Assembly (NCBI GenBank): GCA_030524425.1
Contig: JAUNGN010000005.1
Span: 1-64,000, forward strand
Length of the DNA stretch: 64,000 bases
Direction of reading: 5' to 3'
DNA from: Clostridia bacterium
GTDB taxonomy: Bacteria; Bacillota; Clostridia; Lachnospirales; CAG-274
The notes below the pieces were generated by a model that did no database searches, was not told where the DNA came from, and worked only from the letters and a program-made list of their open reading frames with translations. This document shows positions 17,572 through 25,515 of the stretch, in pieces. Position numbers and translations under genes: made by a program. Numbering within the stretch: the first letter of the stretch is position 1; each line of letters starts with the position of its first letter.

Positions 17572-18906
17572 ATGATAAAAGATTTAACTGTGGGAAATCC
17601 GTCAAAGATTTTGATTAGCTTTTCATTGCCTATGTTTGTAAGTGCTGTTTTTCAGCAGCTTTATAACATTGCGGACAGCATAATTGCTGGCCGTTTTGCA
17701 GGTGAAGATGCTTTAGCTGCAGTTGGAGCATCGTATCCTGTCACTATGATATTTATGGCTGTAGCCATGGGCAGTAATATAGGCTGCAGTGTAGTTATTT
17801 CTCAGCTCTTTGGCTCAAAGGATTATGACAGGGTAAAGACTGCGGTATCTACAACAATTATTGCAAGCATTGTTTTATCTGCTTTTTTAACTGTTTTGGG
17901 TTTGCTTGGAAGTTCTTTCATAATTAGTGCAATTAATACGCCTGAAAATATATTTGCTGATAGTAAGCTTTATTTTGACATATACATAGCGGGTTTTGTT
18001 TTTTTATTTCTGTACAATGTTGCAAATGGTGTATTTACATCTTTGGGGGATTCAAAAACACCTTTATTTTTCCTTATTGCTTCATCAGTCGGCAATATAA
18101 TACTGGATATAATTTTTGTAGCTGTTTTTAAGCTGGGTGTGGCAGGTGTTGCATGGGCAACCTTTATTGCTCAGGGCATAGCTTGTGTACTTGCTTTAAT
18201 CAGCCTTGTTATAAGAATCAATAAATTAAAAACGGAAAAGGCATCTGTATTTTTTTCGCTGCCTATGTTATATAAAATTACATTTATAGCTATACCAAGT
18301 ATTTTACAGCAAAGCTTTATTTCAGTAGGTAATATTTTTATACAGGGACTTGTAAATTCCTTTGGTTCATCTGTAATTGCCGGTTATTCTGCAGCTGTTA
18401 AGCTTAATACCTTTGCACTTATGAGCTTTACAACATTAGGCAATGCAATGTCTACATTTACGGCTCAGAACATTGGTGCAGGCAAGACAGACAGAGTAAG
18501 CAAAGGCTTAAAATCGGGTATAATATTTGGCTTTTCCATTATAGTGCCTTTTCTTTTTATTTTTATTGTATTTGGCAGACAAATGCTGGGACTCTTTTTG
18601 TCTGCTGAAAGTGTTGATGCAATTAACTGCGGTGTTTTGTTCCTAAGAATAGTATCACCATTTTATATTGCTGTTTCAGTTAAAATAATTACAGATGGTC
18701 TTTTGAGAGGTTCAGGTGCTATGCTTGCATTTACTGTAAGTACATTTTTGGATTTGATTTTAAGAGTAATTTTGGCTTATATTTTTGCAGATATTACAAA
18801 TAGCGCAACAGGTATTTGGTTAAGCTGGCCTTTTGGATGGACTATTGCTGCAGTTGTTACGTTGTTTTTCTATTTTAAGGGAGGATGGAAAAAGGGAATA
18901 GTTTAG
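17572..18906 (+). CDS. MATE family efflux transporter
   Basis: A 444-residue membrane protein with 12 predicted segments in two similar halves. The first half starts NPSKILISFSLPMFVSAVF and contains YNIADSIIAGRF; the second contains IAIPSILQQSFISVGN and the conserved NTFALMSFTTLGNA. It belongs to the MATE superfamily (NorM/DinF-like branch of Clostridia), which exports cationic compounds using Na or H gradients. Substrate unknown. It lies 29 bases after thiI and ends at a bidirectional terminator. A second, distinct MATE gene is at 44585-45919. Confidence 0.92.
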   Translation: MIKDLTVGNPSKILISFSLPMFVSAVFQQLYNIADSIIAGRFAGEDALAAVGASYPVTMIFMAVAMGSNIGCSVVISQLFGSKDYDRVKTAVSTTIIASIVLSAFLTVLGLLGSSFIISAINTPENIFADSKLYFDIYIAGFVFLFLYNVANGVFTSLGDSKTPLFFLIASSVGNIILDIIFVAVFKLGVAGVAWATFIAQGIACVLALISLVIRINKLKTEKASVFFSLPMLYKITFIAIPSILQQSFISVGNIFIQGLVNSFGSSVIAGYSAAVKLNTFALMSFTTLGNAMSTFTAQNIGAGKTDRVSKGLKSGIIFGFSIIVPFLFIFIVFGRQMLGLFLSAESVDAINCGVLFLRIVSPFYIAVSVKIITDGLLRGSGAMLAFTVSTFLDLILRVILAYIFADITNSATGIWLSWPFGWTIAAVVTLFFYFKGGWKKGIV

Positions 18907-18930
18907 GGCATAATCAGGCTGATGGTTTGA

Positions 18931-18973
18931 AAATCAAAAAAGAATAGCTTATAGTGCTATTCCTTTTTGATTT
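18931..18973. terminator. Bidirectional terminator between MATE and the lipid kinase
   Basis: AAATCAAAAA-GAATAGC (18931-18948) pairs with GCTATTC-TTTTTGATTT (18956-18973) with one mismatch. The right arm overlaps the last codons of the minus-strand kinase gene. Confidence 0.85.
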
Positions 18974-19874
18974 CTATATTATTTTCGTTATTTACTAAAA
19001 TATCAACGGAATTTTTAATTACTTCAATTTCAGTATAATTATAGTCACCGCCATATTCTCCGTCAACGGTCCATTTAATAAAATCTTTGCTTTCAAACTT
19101 TATTTTACTTGTTTTAAAGCTGTAAAACATATCGTTATCGTCAAAATTTTTTTCAACAAAGCAGCTTACAATATTTCTTAAAAGACTTGTATTTTTGGGT
19201 TTCTTTACAAGAAGGACTTCAAACAAACCGTCATTTAGATCAGCATAATTTTCAAAAAGCCTTTTCATGCCTGCAATACTGTTGGAGTTAGAAATAAGAC
19301 CAATCATAATTTCATCTTCAATTATATCATTATCATAGGTGATTTTCATAGGATATGTTCTTATATTTGCTATTTCTTTAAGCCCTGCAAATATATATGC
19401 CTGATATCCCAAAATATTTTTCATATTTTGCGGAGTTTCATATGAAATGTTTGTAAACATACCGAATCCTGCAACGTATGAAAAATGTTTGCTGTTGATT
19501 TTACCAACATCAATATTAAAGCATTGACCGTCTACAGCGATTTTGTAGCTTTCTTCTATTATTGTGGGTATACCTATGCTGTTTGCAAAATCATTTGTTG
19601 AGCCGCAGGGAATATACCCCAATATAGGACGTTTTTCAAGTGTCATTAACCCGTTTATGGTTTCGTTTAATGTGCCGTCACCGCCGCAGCATATAATGTT
19701 ATCATATTGACTTCCTGTTTTTTGCACTATATCCGTAATATGACCTATATACTGTGATGAATAGACTGTAACTTCAAACCCTCTGCTGTTGTAGTAGTCA
19801 ATCATATCCGCAATATTTAGTTTAATTATTCCCTTGCCTGAATACATATTTGCAAGTAAAAGTAGCTTTTTCAT
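18957..19874 (-). CDS. Diacylglycerol kinase-like lipid kinase (DgkB/YegS/BmrU family)
   Basis: A 305-residue kinase of the DAGK/sphingosine kinase fold. The nucleotide-binding signature GGDGTLNE lies at 64-71, followed by LGYIPCGSTNDFANS, the substrate-loop motif of the family. Later landmarks are AGFGMFTNISYETPQ and NDGLFEVLLVKKP, and WTVDGEYGG near the C-terminus. Members phosphorylate diacylglycerol or related lipids at the membrane for phospholipid recycling. Length is typical. The gene follows the DUF1292-like gene by 11 bases on the same strand. A role in recycling diacylglycerol from lipoteichoic acid synthesis is possible but inferred. Confidence 0.92.
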   Translation of the reverse strand: MKKLLLLANMYSGKGIIKLNIADMIDYYNSRGFEVTVYSSQYIGHITDIVQKTGSQYDNIICCGGDGTLNETINGLMTLEKRPILGYIPCGSTNDFANSIGIPTIIEESYKIAVDGQCFNIDVGKINSKHFSYVAGFGMFTNISYETPQNMKNILGYQAYIFAGLKEIANIRTYPMKITYDNDIIEDEIMIGLISNSNSIAGMKRLFENYADLNDGLFEVLLVKKPKNTSLLRNIVSCFVEKNFDDNDMFYSFKTSKIKFESKDFIKWTVDGEYGGDYNYTEIEVIKNSVDILVNNENNIEIKKE

Positions 19875-19885
19875 ATAATCACCTG

Positions 19886-20173
19886 CTATTCCACTGTCCT
19901 GAATTTATTATCCTGTATGTGCTCGGCATATACTCTGGAAAGCATTTCCTGCTCAATAGGATTTGTAATTGAGGTTATTGTAACATTACCGTCAGTTTCT
20001 TCTACAAAACCTACTTTTACACCAACTCTGCCGTTTTGGCTTTTTTTGCCGTCTGTGTAAAATATATATCTTTTGTCTGTTACATCACTGTCGTATATCA
20101 TTATTACATCATATTCCGTTTTATTTCCTTTTAAGTCATATTCGCTTATTTTTATTTCTTCTGTAGTATTCAT
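19886..20173 (-). CDS. Small acidic DUF1292-like protein
   Basis: A 95-residue soluble protein with no signal peptide or membrane segment. It is mostly beta-strand by pattern, with YDVIMIYDSDVTDKRYIFYTD and a VGFVEETDGNVTITSI segment, then an amphipathic C-terminal helix. This resembles the YrzB/DUF1292 family of Firmicutes, whose function is not known. I choose the ATG at 20173 because GAGGTG lies 7 bases upstream; a GTG at 20182 is part of that ribosome binding site. It leads a two-gene unit with the lipid kinase and is divergent from the prenyltransferase gene. Confidence 0.65.
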   Translation of the reverse strand: MNTTEEIKISEYDLKGNKTEYDVIMIYDSDVTDKRYIFYTDGKKSQNGRVGVKVGFVEETDGNVTITSITNPIEQEMLSRVYAEHIQDNKFRTVE

Positions 20174-20268
20174 AACTGTCACCTCATTTTTATAGTAACA
20201 TAAAATTTATTTTTATACAATAGTATATACTGTAATAAATTGGCTACAATTATTTTGAGGTGATAAAA

Positions 20269-20886
20269 ATGAGAGTGCCAAATCACATTGGAATTATACC
20301 GGATGGTAACAGAAGATGGGCAAAAAACAGGCTTATGGGTAAGGAAAAAGGATATGAAAACGGTCTTTTGCCGGGGCTTGAAGCTTTCAGACAGTGCAGG
20401 GCAATGGGAGTTAAGGAGCTTAGCATATATGGTTTTACTGTAGATAATACAAAAAGACCTACTGAGCAGAGAATTGCCTTTACAAAGTGCTGTGTGGATA
20501 TGGTGAATATGCTTAAAAATGAGGATTGTGAAATTCTTGTTGTGGGAAATACGGAGTCAGATATGTTTCCTATTGAATTAAGTGATCTCACCCATAGAAA
20601 ACGCTTTGGCGAAGGAGGAATTAAGGTTAATTTTCTTATTAATTACAGCTGGGAATGGGATTTAAAAACCAATAAAACAGTAAATTATTATAATACCGCT
20701 GATATTTCAAGAATTGACCTTATTATAAGGTGGGGAGGCATGAGAAGATTATCGGGATTCCTGCCTGTTCAGTCTGTATATGCTGACTTTTATGTTGTAG
20801 AGGATATGTGGCCTGATTTTAAGAGAGAACATATTGCAGAGGCTGTTGCATGGTATCAGAATCAGGATGTTACACTTGGAGGTTAA
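20269..20886 (+). CDS. Short divergent cis-prenyltransferase (UppS-like)
   Basis: A 205-residue member of the undecaprenyl diphosphate synthase fold. It has NHIGIIPDGNRRWAKNR at the N-terminus (D12 is the conserved catalytic aspartate), YGFTVDNTKRP in place of the usual FSTENWKRP, and RWGGMRRLSGFLPVQ in place of RTSGEQRISNFLLWQ, then YADFYVVEDMWPDF. The diphosphate-binding arginines are kept, but the canonical Glu and the S-N of the last motif are altered, and the protein is about 35-45 residues shorter than normal UppS. It is not beside cdsA, dxr or frr, where the housekeeping uppS usually sits. This suggests a paralogue making a different or shorter prenyl chain. The start follows TGAGGTGATAAA. 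Fold firm, product unknown. Confidence 0.8.
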   Translation: MRVPNHIGIIPDGNRRWAKNRLMGKEKGYENGLLPGLEAFRQCRAMGVKELSIYGFTVDNTKRPTEQRIAFTKCCVDMVNMLKNEDCEILVVGNTESDMFPIELSDLTHRKRFGEGGIKVNFLINYSWEWDLKTNKTVNYYNTADISRIDLIIRWGGMRRLSGFLPVQSVYADFYVVEDMWPDFKREHIAEAVAWYQNQDVTLGG

Positions 20887-20902
20887 ACATAAGTCATCAG
20901 AG

Positions 20903-20930
20903 AGCTGCAGCTTAATGTTGCGGCTTTTTA
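20903..20930 (+). terminator. Terminator after the prenyltransferase gene
   Basis: AGCTGCAGC (20903-20911) pairs with GTTGCGGCT (20917-20925, with G-T pairs), followed by TTTTTA. Confidence 0.75.
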
Positions 20931-20948
20931 TATTATTTTGAGAAAAAA

Positions 20949-20991
20949 TTTACATAATGCTCTTGATAATATAATATTTTTGTGTTATTAT
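20949..20991 (+). promoter_or_regulatory. Two overlapping candidate promoters
   Basis: TTTACA (20949-20954)-17-TAATAT (20972-20977), and TTGATA (20963-20968)-17-TATTAT (20986-20991). Either would drive the secreted protein at 21018. Confidence 0.55.
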
Positions 20992-21017
20992 AGCAGTAAC
21001 AAAAAGGAGGAATTTTA

Positions 21018-22199
21018 ATGAATAAGTGTTTATTATTAACTTTTGTATTTGTGCTGTTTATTAATGTGCTTTGTTATGGAAGTGCTGATAAGTCAGCAAA
21101 TGCTGTCATATCAGAGGGAAACGGTGAAGCCGTAACTTATTCCGAAAAGTATGAAGGAGAGCTTAAAGCAGGAAAGGATATACCTGAGGGGGAGTATATT
21201 ATTTTAGCTAAAGACAGAGGAGTTGTTAAATATGAAATAAGTGGCATTGTAGTGATTGCGGATAATGTACAAACAAATATTGATGAAAATCAATGCATAG
21301 GGTTTACAAATATTGAAGGTGTAAAGCTCAATATTAAAAAGAAAGATTCAGGCGGCTTATATTATATAGAAGGGAATAACAATATTACTGAGGGGAAATA
21401 TACCTATAATGGCTATAATACATGGAATGTGAATAATATTTCACAAAAATACCAGTATTTTACCAATATTAATTTTATAGGCTGTTATGCTGTTCCTGCC
21501 GATAAAGTTGTAAAACGTGATACATCCTATAATGGCAGCTATCGTGTGGGAATCGATTTGGGTGCAGGTAAATACAGATTCAAAAAGGCTGACGGCTGTG
21601 ATTTTGGCTTTGTTTCCGTTACCGGCAGCAATGTTCCGAATCAAAACAGATCCTATGTAATCAGTGACTTTACTGACGTAGAGCTTTTTAAGAATTCTTA
21701 TATTAAGATTTATAACTGTGATATATATAAGAATAACTTTGTTTTATCAACGCATAAAGACTGGGAAATAAAAAATTATACGGATTTGGATTTTTCAGAA
21801 ATTAATCATGCATTAAAAAGACGTGTTCAGGATGACATAAGGAGTATATCATCCAAGTACAAGGAAAATTATTCCATAAACGGTGCAAATGATATGGTAA
21901 ACGGCTGGGATTCATTGGTTAAAAATGATGCCGATAGAAAATATGTTGAAATTATGAAGGACTCTTACGACAGATTTTATAAATTTGCTGTTTATAACAG
22001 AGTAATTTCCGCTAATGAAAAGATATCAATGAAGCAGAGGGGCAGATATCTTTCTGATAAAGAGGAAGAAGCACAGAATAATATAAAAAAGATTGGGGAA
22101 TATCTGATTGTTGATTTTTCAAGTCTTGCAGGTGCTGAAAGTTTTAGTGAGCTGGAGAATATTTGTCAAAAGCTTATTAACTATGTGATTATAGTATAA
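21018..22199 (+). CDS. Secreted protein with repeated glycine-aromatic modules, function unknown
   Basis: A 393-residue protein with an N-terminal signal sequence (about 1-22, LLTFVFVLFINVLCYG). The Cys near position 19 is not in a strong lipobox. Two or three similar beta modules can be seen. Each has the pattern of a charged strand, then GxDIPEGEYII or GIDLGAGKYRF, then a short strand. Copies lie at about 47-70, 105-125 and 172-195. Such modules recur in surface proteins of Clostridia, but I do not know a function. The C-terminal third (about 255-393) is helical and charged. A strong AAAAAGGAGG ribosome binding site and two good promoters suggest real expression. Its stop codon is embedded in the first hairpin element of the 22.2-22.6 kb cluster. 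Confidence 0.7.
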   Translation: MNKCLLLTFVFVLFINVLCYGSADKSANAVISEGNGEAVTYSEKYEGELKAGKDIPEGEYIILAKDRGVVKYEISGIVVIADNVQTNIDENQCIGFTNIEGVKLNIKKKDSGGLYYIEGNNNITEGKYTYNGYNTWNVNNISQKYQYFTNINFIGCYAVPADKVVKRDTSYNGSYRVGIDLGAGKYRFKKADGCDFGFVSVTGSNVPNQNRSYVISDFTDVELFKNSYIKIYNCDIYKNNFVLSTHKDWEIKNYTDLDFSEINHALKRRVQDDIRSISSKYKENYSINGANDMVNGWDSLVKNDADRKYVEIMKDSYDRFYKFAVYNRVISANEKISMKQRGRYLSDKEEEAQNNIKKIGEYLIVDFSSLAGAESFSELENICQKLINYVIIV

Positions 22200-22278
22200 C
22201 TTATCCGAAGCAAATGGGAGCTTGCTCACAATTTGCGCTGGATAAGTTATCGAATCTTTTTATTCAATGCGTCAGCAT
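22193..22278. repeat. 85-bp-type palindromic element, copy 1
   Basis: AACTTATCC (22198-22206) pairs with GGATAAGTT (22240-22248). Inside, GCAAAT (22210-22215) pairs with ATTTGC (22231-22236), and GAGC with GCTC. The conserved GCGTCAGC box lies at 22269-22276. Compared with copy 2 it has about 14 extra bases before that box and no clear right end. The left arm overlaps the stop codon of the preceding gene. Confidence 0.75.
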
Positions 22279-22353
22279 TGTCTTACAAAGTAAGATAAGA
22301 CAAGCCTGCTTGGCTTAAAATAAAAAGATGAGATATAAAGAACAGATGACAAT

Positions 22354-22438
22354 AATATAACTTATCCGAAGCAAATGAAAAGCTTGTTTTCGATTTGCGA
22401 GGATAAGTTACCGAGGCGTCAGCCAAGGTTGTTATATT
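22354..22438. repeat. 85-bp palindromic element, copy 2 (most complete)
   Basis: Outer arms AATATAAC (22354-22361) and GTTATATT (22431-22438) enclose the hairpin AACTTATCC/GGATAAGTT (22359-22367 and 22401-22409) and the GCGTCAGC box (22416-22423). The outer and inner inverted repeats make this a MITE-like or REP-like unit. Confidence 0.75.
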
Positions 22439-22482
22439 CTTTGCGTCAGCAAAGTGATATGTGAACGAAGTGAACATAGCAA

Positions 22483-22500
22483 CAAGAAGCATTAGCTTCT
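22483..22500. repeat. Small perfect hairpin in the repeat cluster
   Basis: AAGAAGC-ATTA-GCTTCTT, with 7-bp arms. Further small hairpins with a GTCA loop (AATGC/GCATT at 22266-22279 and TTGC/GCAA at 22441-22452) lie in the same 450-base gene-free stretch. Confidence 0.6.
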
Positions 22501-22503
22501 TGT

Positions 22504-22587
22504 AATATAGATTATCCGAAGCAAATGGGAGCTTGCTTTTGATTTTGCTCGAAAAGTTACCGATGCGTCAGCGGAGGCAGTTATATA
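22504..22587. repeat. 85-bp palindromic element, copy 3 (partly decayed)
   Basis: Outer arms AATATAGA and GTTATATA enclose ATTATCCGAAGCAAATGGGA, a damaged right arm (GAAAAGTT in place of GGATAAGTT), and the GCGTCAGC box at 22565-22572. Spacing matches copy 2 to within one base. Confidence 0.7.
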
Positions 22588-22593
22588 TAATTT

Positions 22594-22645
22594 AAGATGG
22601 TATTGTTGTTATATTTCATAACTATACAATACCATCTTATTAATT
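22594..22645. terminator. Bidirectional terminator
   Basis: AAGATGGTATTGT (22594-22606) pairs perfectly over 13 bases with ACAATACCATCTT (22626-22638). It probably terminates the minus-strand gene at 22647 and any transcript from the left. Confidence 0.75.
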
Positions 22646-22646
22646 T

Positions 22647-24110
22647 TTAATGGTGATGATGACCACAGTCACAATTATGATGATGATTATGCTCATGGTG
22701 ATGATCGTGACCGCAGTTACAATCGTGGTCATGGTGGTGATGAGTATGCTCTTCCATTTCCTTTCTTGCTTCATCAGTTATCTGGAATATGTTTCCGTAT
22801 GTCATAAGACTTAATGCTCTGTCATTAATTCCGTCAAGTGAATATGCACAGTAATCACAGAGTTCTTCCTTGGTCATGGGGCAAGGTATATTCTTTAAAA
22901 AATTCTGTTTTAAAATTTTCTTATCATTATTTGGTATATTTTCTGTTTTTTCATTAATGTAGTTTATAAGTTCACCGGTCATTTTTTCAACCTCGTCCCT
23001 TGTGCCTCTTGTAAGCATAAGCTGTTGGTCAAGCTCGCTGTAAAACATTTCGCTTATGGTATTATTTACATTTATTGCAGTTTTAATATCGGGAGTAAGT
23101 TCCTTATATTCCTCCTGAGTCATTTCCTTCATTTTTTCGGAAAGCTCTTCTTCTATAGGCTTTGAAAGTTCAAAACGTTCACTTATTTCGTTTTCTGTTC
23201 TTTCAAAAATATCCTCAAGGAAAGAAGTATCCTTTGTTGTAATAACGTCTTTTAATGAATAGTATAAATCCTTTAAAATCATATCGTCATTAAACAGAAA
23301 ATCACCATCAACAGCAAACATTGAAAGTACCTGTAAATAAATTACGTCATTAAAATAAACACTTAAAAGAGCATATATATTGTGAATTGCTTCAACATTG
23401 CCGTCTATGTCATTAAGAGCCTCTGTTATACCTTCCTTGTCAAGCTCATTAATGCATTCTTTAGTTGCTTCAAGTTTTTCATACATAAGGGGAAAATCGG
23501 CTTTAAAGCTGTCTTCACAGTCTGCATAAAACATATCCTTTAATCTGTCTATACAGGAATTTGCAAATTCCTTAGGCAAATCTTTTGTAAGTAATTCCAC
23601 ACCTTTTGAAATGTAATCTGCATATCTTTCTCTTGTCATTCTGAGAGGGAGTACTGAAATAAGGTCAGCCATAGCAAATTTGCTTTCAAAGCTTTCGGGC
23701 ATTGTTGAAATATAGCCTCTTACGGTTTCAACAAGTCCGCTGTTATTAAGAGGGATATCTTTGTCGACATTTTTGACATCATTTAGTTTAAAGGTCCTTA
23801 AAAGTCTTTCGCCAAGCTGTTCGTTAGCTGAGATATATTTGTTTACATTAAGTCCGCAGGCTATAATTGACTTTGTGATTGAGCTTAATTCATCTTCAAA
23901 GAATTTTCTGTCAGTTTCTTCTAAAATATTTTCAAAGTTAACATATGCCTTTTCAAGTCTGTCCTTTATTTCCAGAATTGATTGAGGAATTATATAATCA
24001 GCTTTTGATGCAGGATTTTCCGCAAGGTCATATATTAAATTAAGCAATGTATCCTTTATTTTGTATTCTACAAGCTTTACCAGTTTTTTTTCTGTTTCGG
24101 GTGTATTCAT
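22647..24110 (-). CDS. Helical protein with a His/Cys-rich metal-binding tail, function unknown
   Basis: A 487-residue soluble protein. The body (about 1-440) is acidic and predicted all-helical, with no membrane segment and no motif I recognise. The last about 33 residues are almost only His, Asp, Cys, Asn and Gly (blocks such as HTHHHHDHDCNCGH and HNCDCGHHHH). That composition matches nickel, zinc or cobalt storage tails seen in HypB, SlyD and CobW-type chaperones. I choose the ATG at 24110 because AAGGAGAG lies 8 bases upstream; a TTG farther out is weaker. It is a single gene, divergent from mtaB. A role in metal storage or delivery is inference from the tail alone. Confidence 0.7.
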   Translation of the reverse strand: MNTPETEKKLVKLVEYKIKDTLLNLIYDLAENPASKADYIIPQSILEIKDRLEKAYVNFENILEETDRKFFEDELSSITKSIIACGLNVNKYISANEQLGERLLRTFKLNDVKNVDKDIPLNNSGLVETVRGYISTMPESFESKFAMADLISVLPLRMTRERYADYISKGVELLTKDLPKEFANSCIDRLKDMFYADCEDSFKADFPLMYEKLEATKECINELDKEGITEALNDIDGNVEAIHNIYALLSVYFNDVIYLQVLSMFAVDGDFLFNDDMILKDLYYSLKDVITTKDTSFLEDIFERTENEISERFELSKPIEEELSEKMKEMTQEEYKELTPDIKTAINVNNTISEMFYSELDQQLMLTRGTRDEVEKMTGELINYINEKTENIPNNDKKILKQNFLKNIPCPMTKEELCDYCAYSLDGINDRALSLMTYGNIFQITDEARKEMEEHTHHHHDHDCNCGHDHHHEHNHHHNCDCGHHHH

Positions 24111-24140
24111 AAAATTCTCTCCTTTTTTCAAAATACTACT

Positions 24141-24168
24141 TTTAAATATAACACATTTCTGTTAAAAT
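24141..24168 (+). promoter_or_regulatory. Candidate promoter of the mtaB operon
   Basis: TTTAAA (24141-24146), 16 bp, TAAAAT (24163-24168). Confidence 0.45.
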
Positions 24169-24207
24169 AGGAATAGTATTTTAAAATATTTTATCGGAGA
24201 AATGACT

Positions 24208-25503
24208 ATGAATAGAATTGCTTTTACAACCCTTGGCTGTAAGGTCAACTTGTATGACAGTGAGGCTATGGCGGAGCTTTTTGCACAAAAGGGTTATGAA
24301 ATTGTGGATTTTGACGATACGGCAGATATTTATGTTATAAATACCTGTACCGTTACCAACTTTGGTGACAAAAAATCCCGTCAGATGATAAGACGTGCAA
24401 GACGTCAGAATGAAAATTCAATAATTGTTGCAACAGGCTGTTATGCACAGGTTGCTCCTCAGACTGTGGCAGAAATTGAGGGTATAAATATTGTAATTGG
24501 TACAAAGGACAGAGGAAAGGTAGTTGAAATTGTAGAAAGCTACAGGGCAGAAAAAGGTGTATTAAATGCAGTTACAGATATTAAGGGAGAAAAGGAGTTT
24601 GAAAGATTAAGGGTATCCAATCTTAAGGACAGGACAAGAGCCTATATTAAAATTCAGGAGGGCTGTAACAGATATTGTACCTACTGCATAATTCCTTATG
24701 CAAGAGGTCCTGTCAGAAGCCGTAAGCCGGAGGATGTTATTGACGAGGTTAAAACACTTGCCAAAAACGGCTTTAAGGAGGTAGTGCTTACAGGTATCCA
24801 CGTTGCAAGCTATGGTCTTGATTTAGAAAATATTACTCTTGCCGATATTATTGAACAGGTACATTCTGTTGAGGGTATTGAAAGAATACGCTTCAGCTCA
24901 ATGGAGCCAAAGGCTTGCGATGATGAATTTGTGGCAAGAATGGCAAAGCTCCCTAAGGTTTGCGAACACTATCATCTTTCGCTTCAAAGCGGAAGTGACA
25001 CTACGTTAAAGAAAATGAACAGGCGTTATACGGCAGAGGAATATGCTGCTGCCTGTGAACGATTGAGAAAGGCTTTTCCTGATGCAGCTATAACTACTGA
25101 TATAATAGTAGGTTTCCCTACGGAAACAGATGAAAACTTTAATGAAAGCTATGAATTTGCCGAAAAGGTGAGATTAAGCAAAATCCACGTTTTCCCTTAT
25201 TCACCAAAGACAGGTACACCTGCGGCTAAAATCAGACCGCAAATTGCACCTGATGTTAAAAATGAAAGAAGTCACAAAATGCTTGAGCTTAGCGCAAGAC
25301 TTAATAAAGAGTTTATGTCCCGATATATCAGCAGTACTATGGAGGTGCTTTTTGAAAGACTTGAAGGTGATTTTTACGAGGGACATACAAGGAATTATAT
25401 AAAGGTTCTTTGCAAATCTGACAGTGATTTAACAAATCAGCTTGTTAATGTTAAGCTCACTGATATAGCAGGTGAAGAAACAATGTATGGAAGGTTAATG
25501 TAA
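24208..25503 (+). CDS. mtaB: tRNA t6A37 methylthiotransferase MtaB
   Basis: A radical-SAM enzyme that converts t6A to ms2t6A at position 37 of tRNAs reading ANN codons. The 431-residue protein has the UPF0004 N-terminal domain (TTLGCKVNLYDSE, with cysteines at TLGC, NTCTV and ATGCYAQ for the second cluster). The radical-SAM triad is GCNRYCTYC, with C153, C157 and C160. A C-terminal TRAM-like domain ends the protein. The opening TTLGCKVNxYDSE and overall length favour MtaB over MiaB or RimO. I choose the ATG at 24208 because CGGAGA is 8 bases upstream; the ATG at 24202 is too close. First gene of an operon with the AlaX-like gene, 12 bases downstream. Confidence 0.93.
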   Translation: MNRIAFTTLGCKVNLYDSEAMAELFAQKGYEIVDFDDTADIYVINTCTVTNFGDKKSRQMIRRARRQNENSIIVATGCYAQVAPQTVAEIEGINIVIGTKDRGKVVEIVESYRAEKGVLNAVTDIKGEKEFERLRVSNLKDRTRAYIKIQEGCNRYCTYCIIPYARGPVRSRKPEDVIDEVKTLAKNGFKEVVLTGIHVASYGLDLENITLADIIEQVHSVEGIERIRFSSMEPKACDDEFVARMAKLPKVCEHYHLSLQSGSDTTLKKMNRRYTAEEYAAACERLRKAFPDAAITTDIIVGFPTETDENFNESYEFAEKVRLSKIHVFPYSPKTGTPAAKIRPQIAPDVKNERSHKMLELSARLNKEFMSRYISSTMEVLFERLEGDFYEGHTRNYIKVLCKSDSDLTNQLVNVKLTDIAGEETMYGRLM

Positions 25504-25515
25504 GGAGAGATAAAA

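Noticed and set aside
22193..22587. CRISPR array
   Set aside because: The three repeats are long hairpins with irregular spacing and unequal decay, and no cas gene is near.
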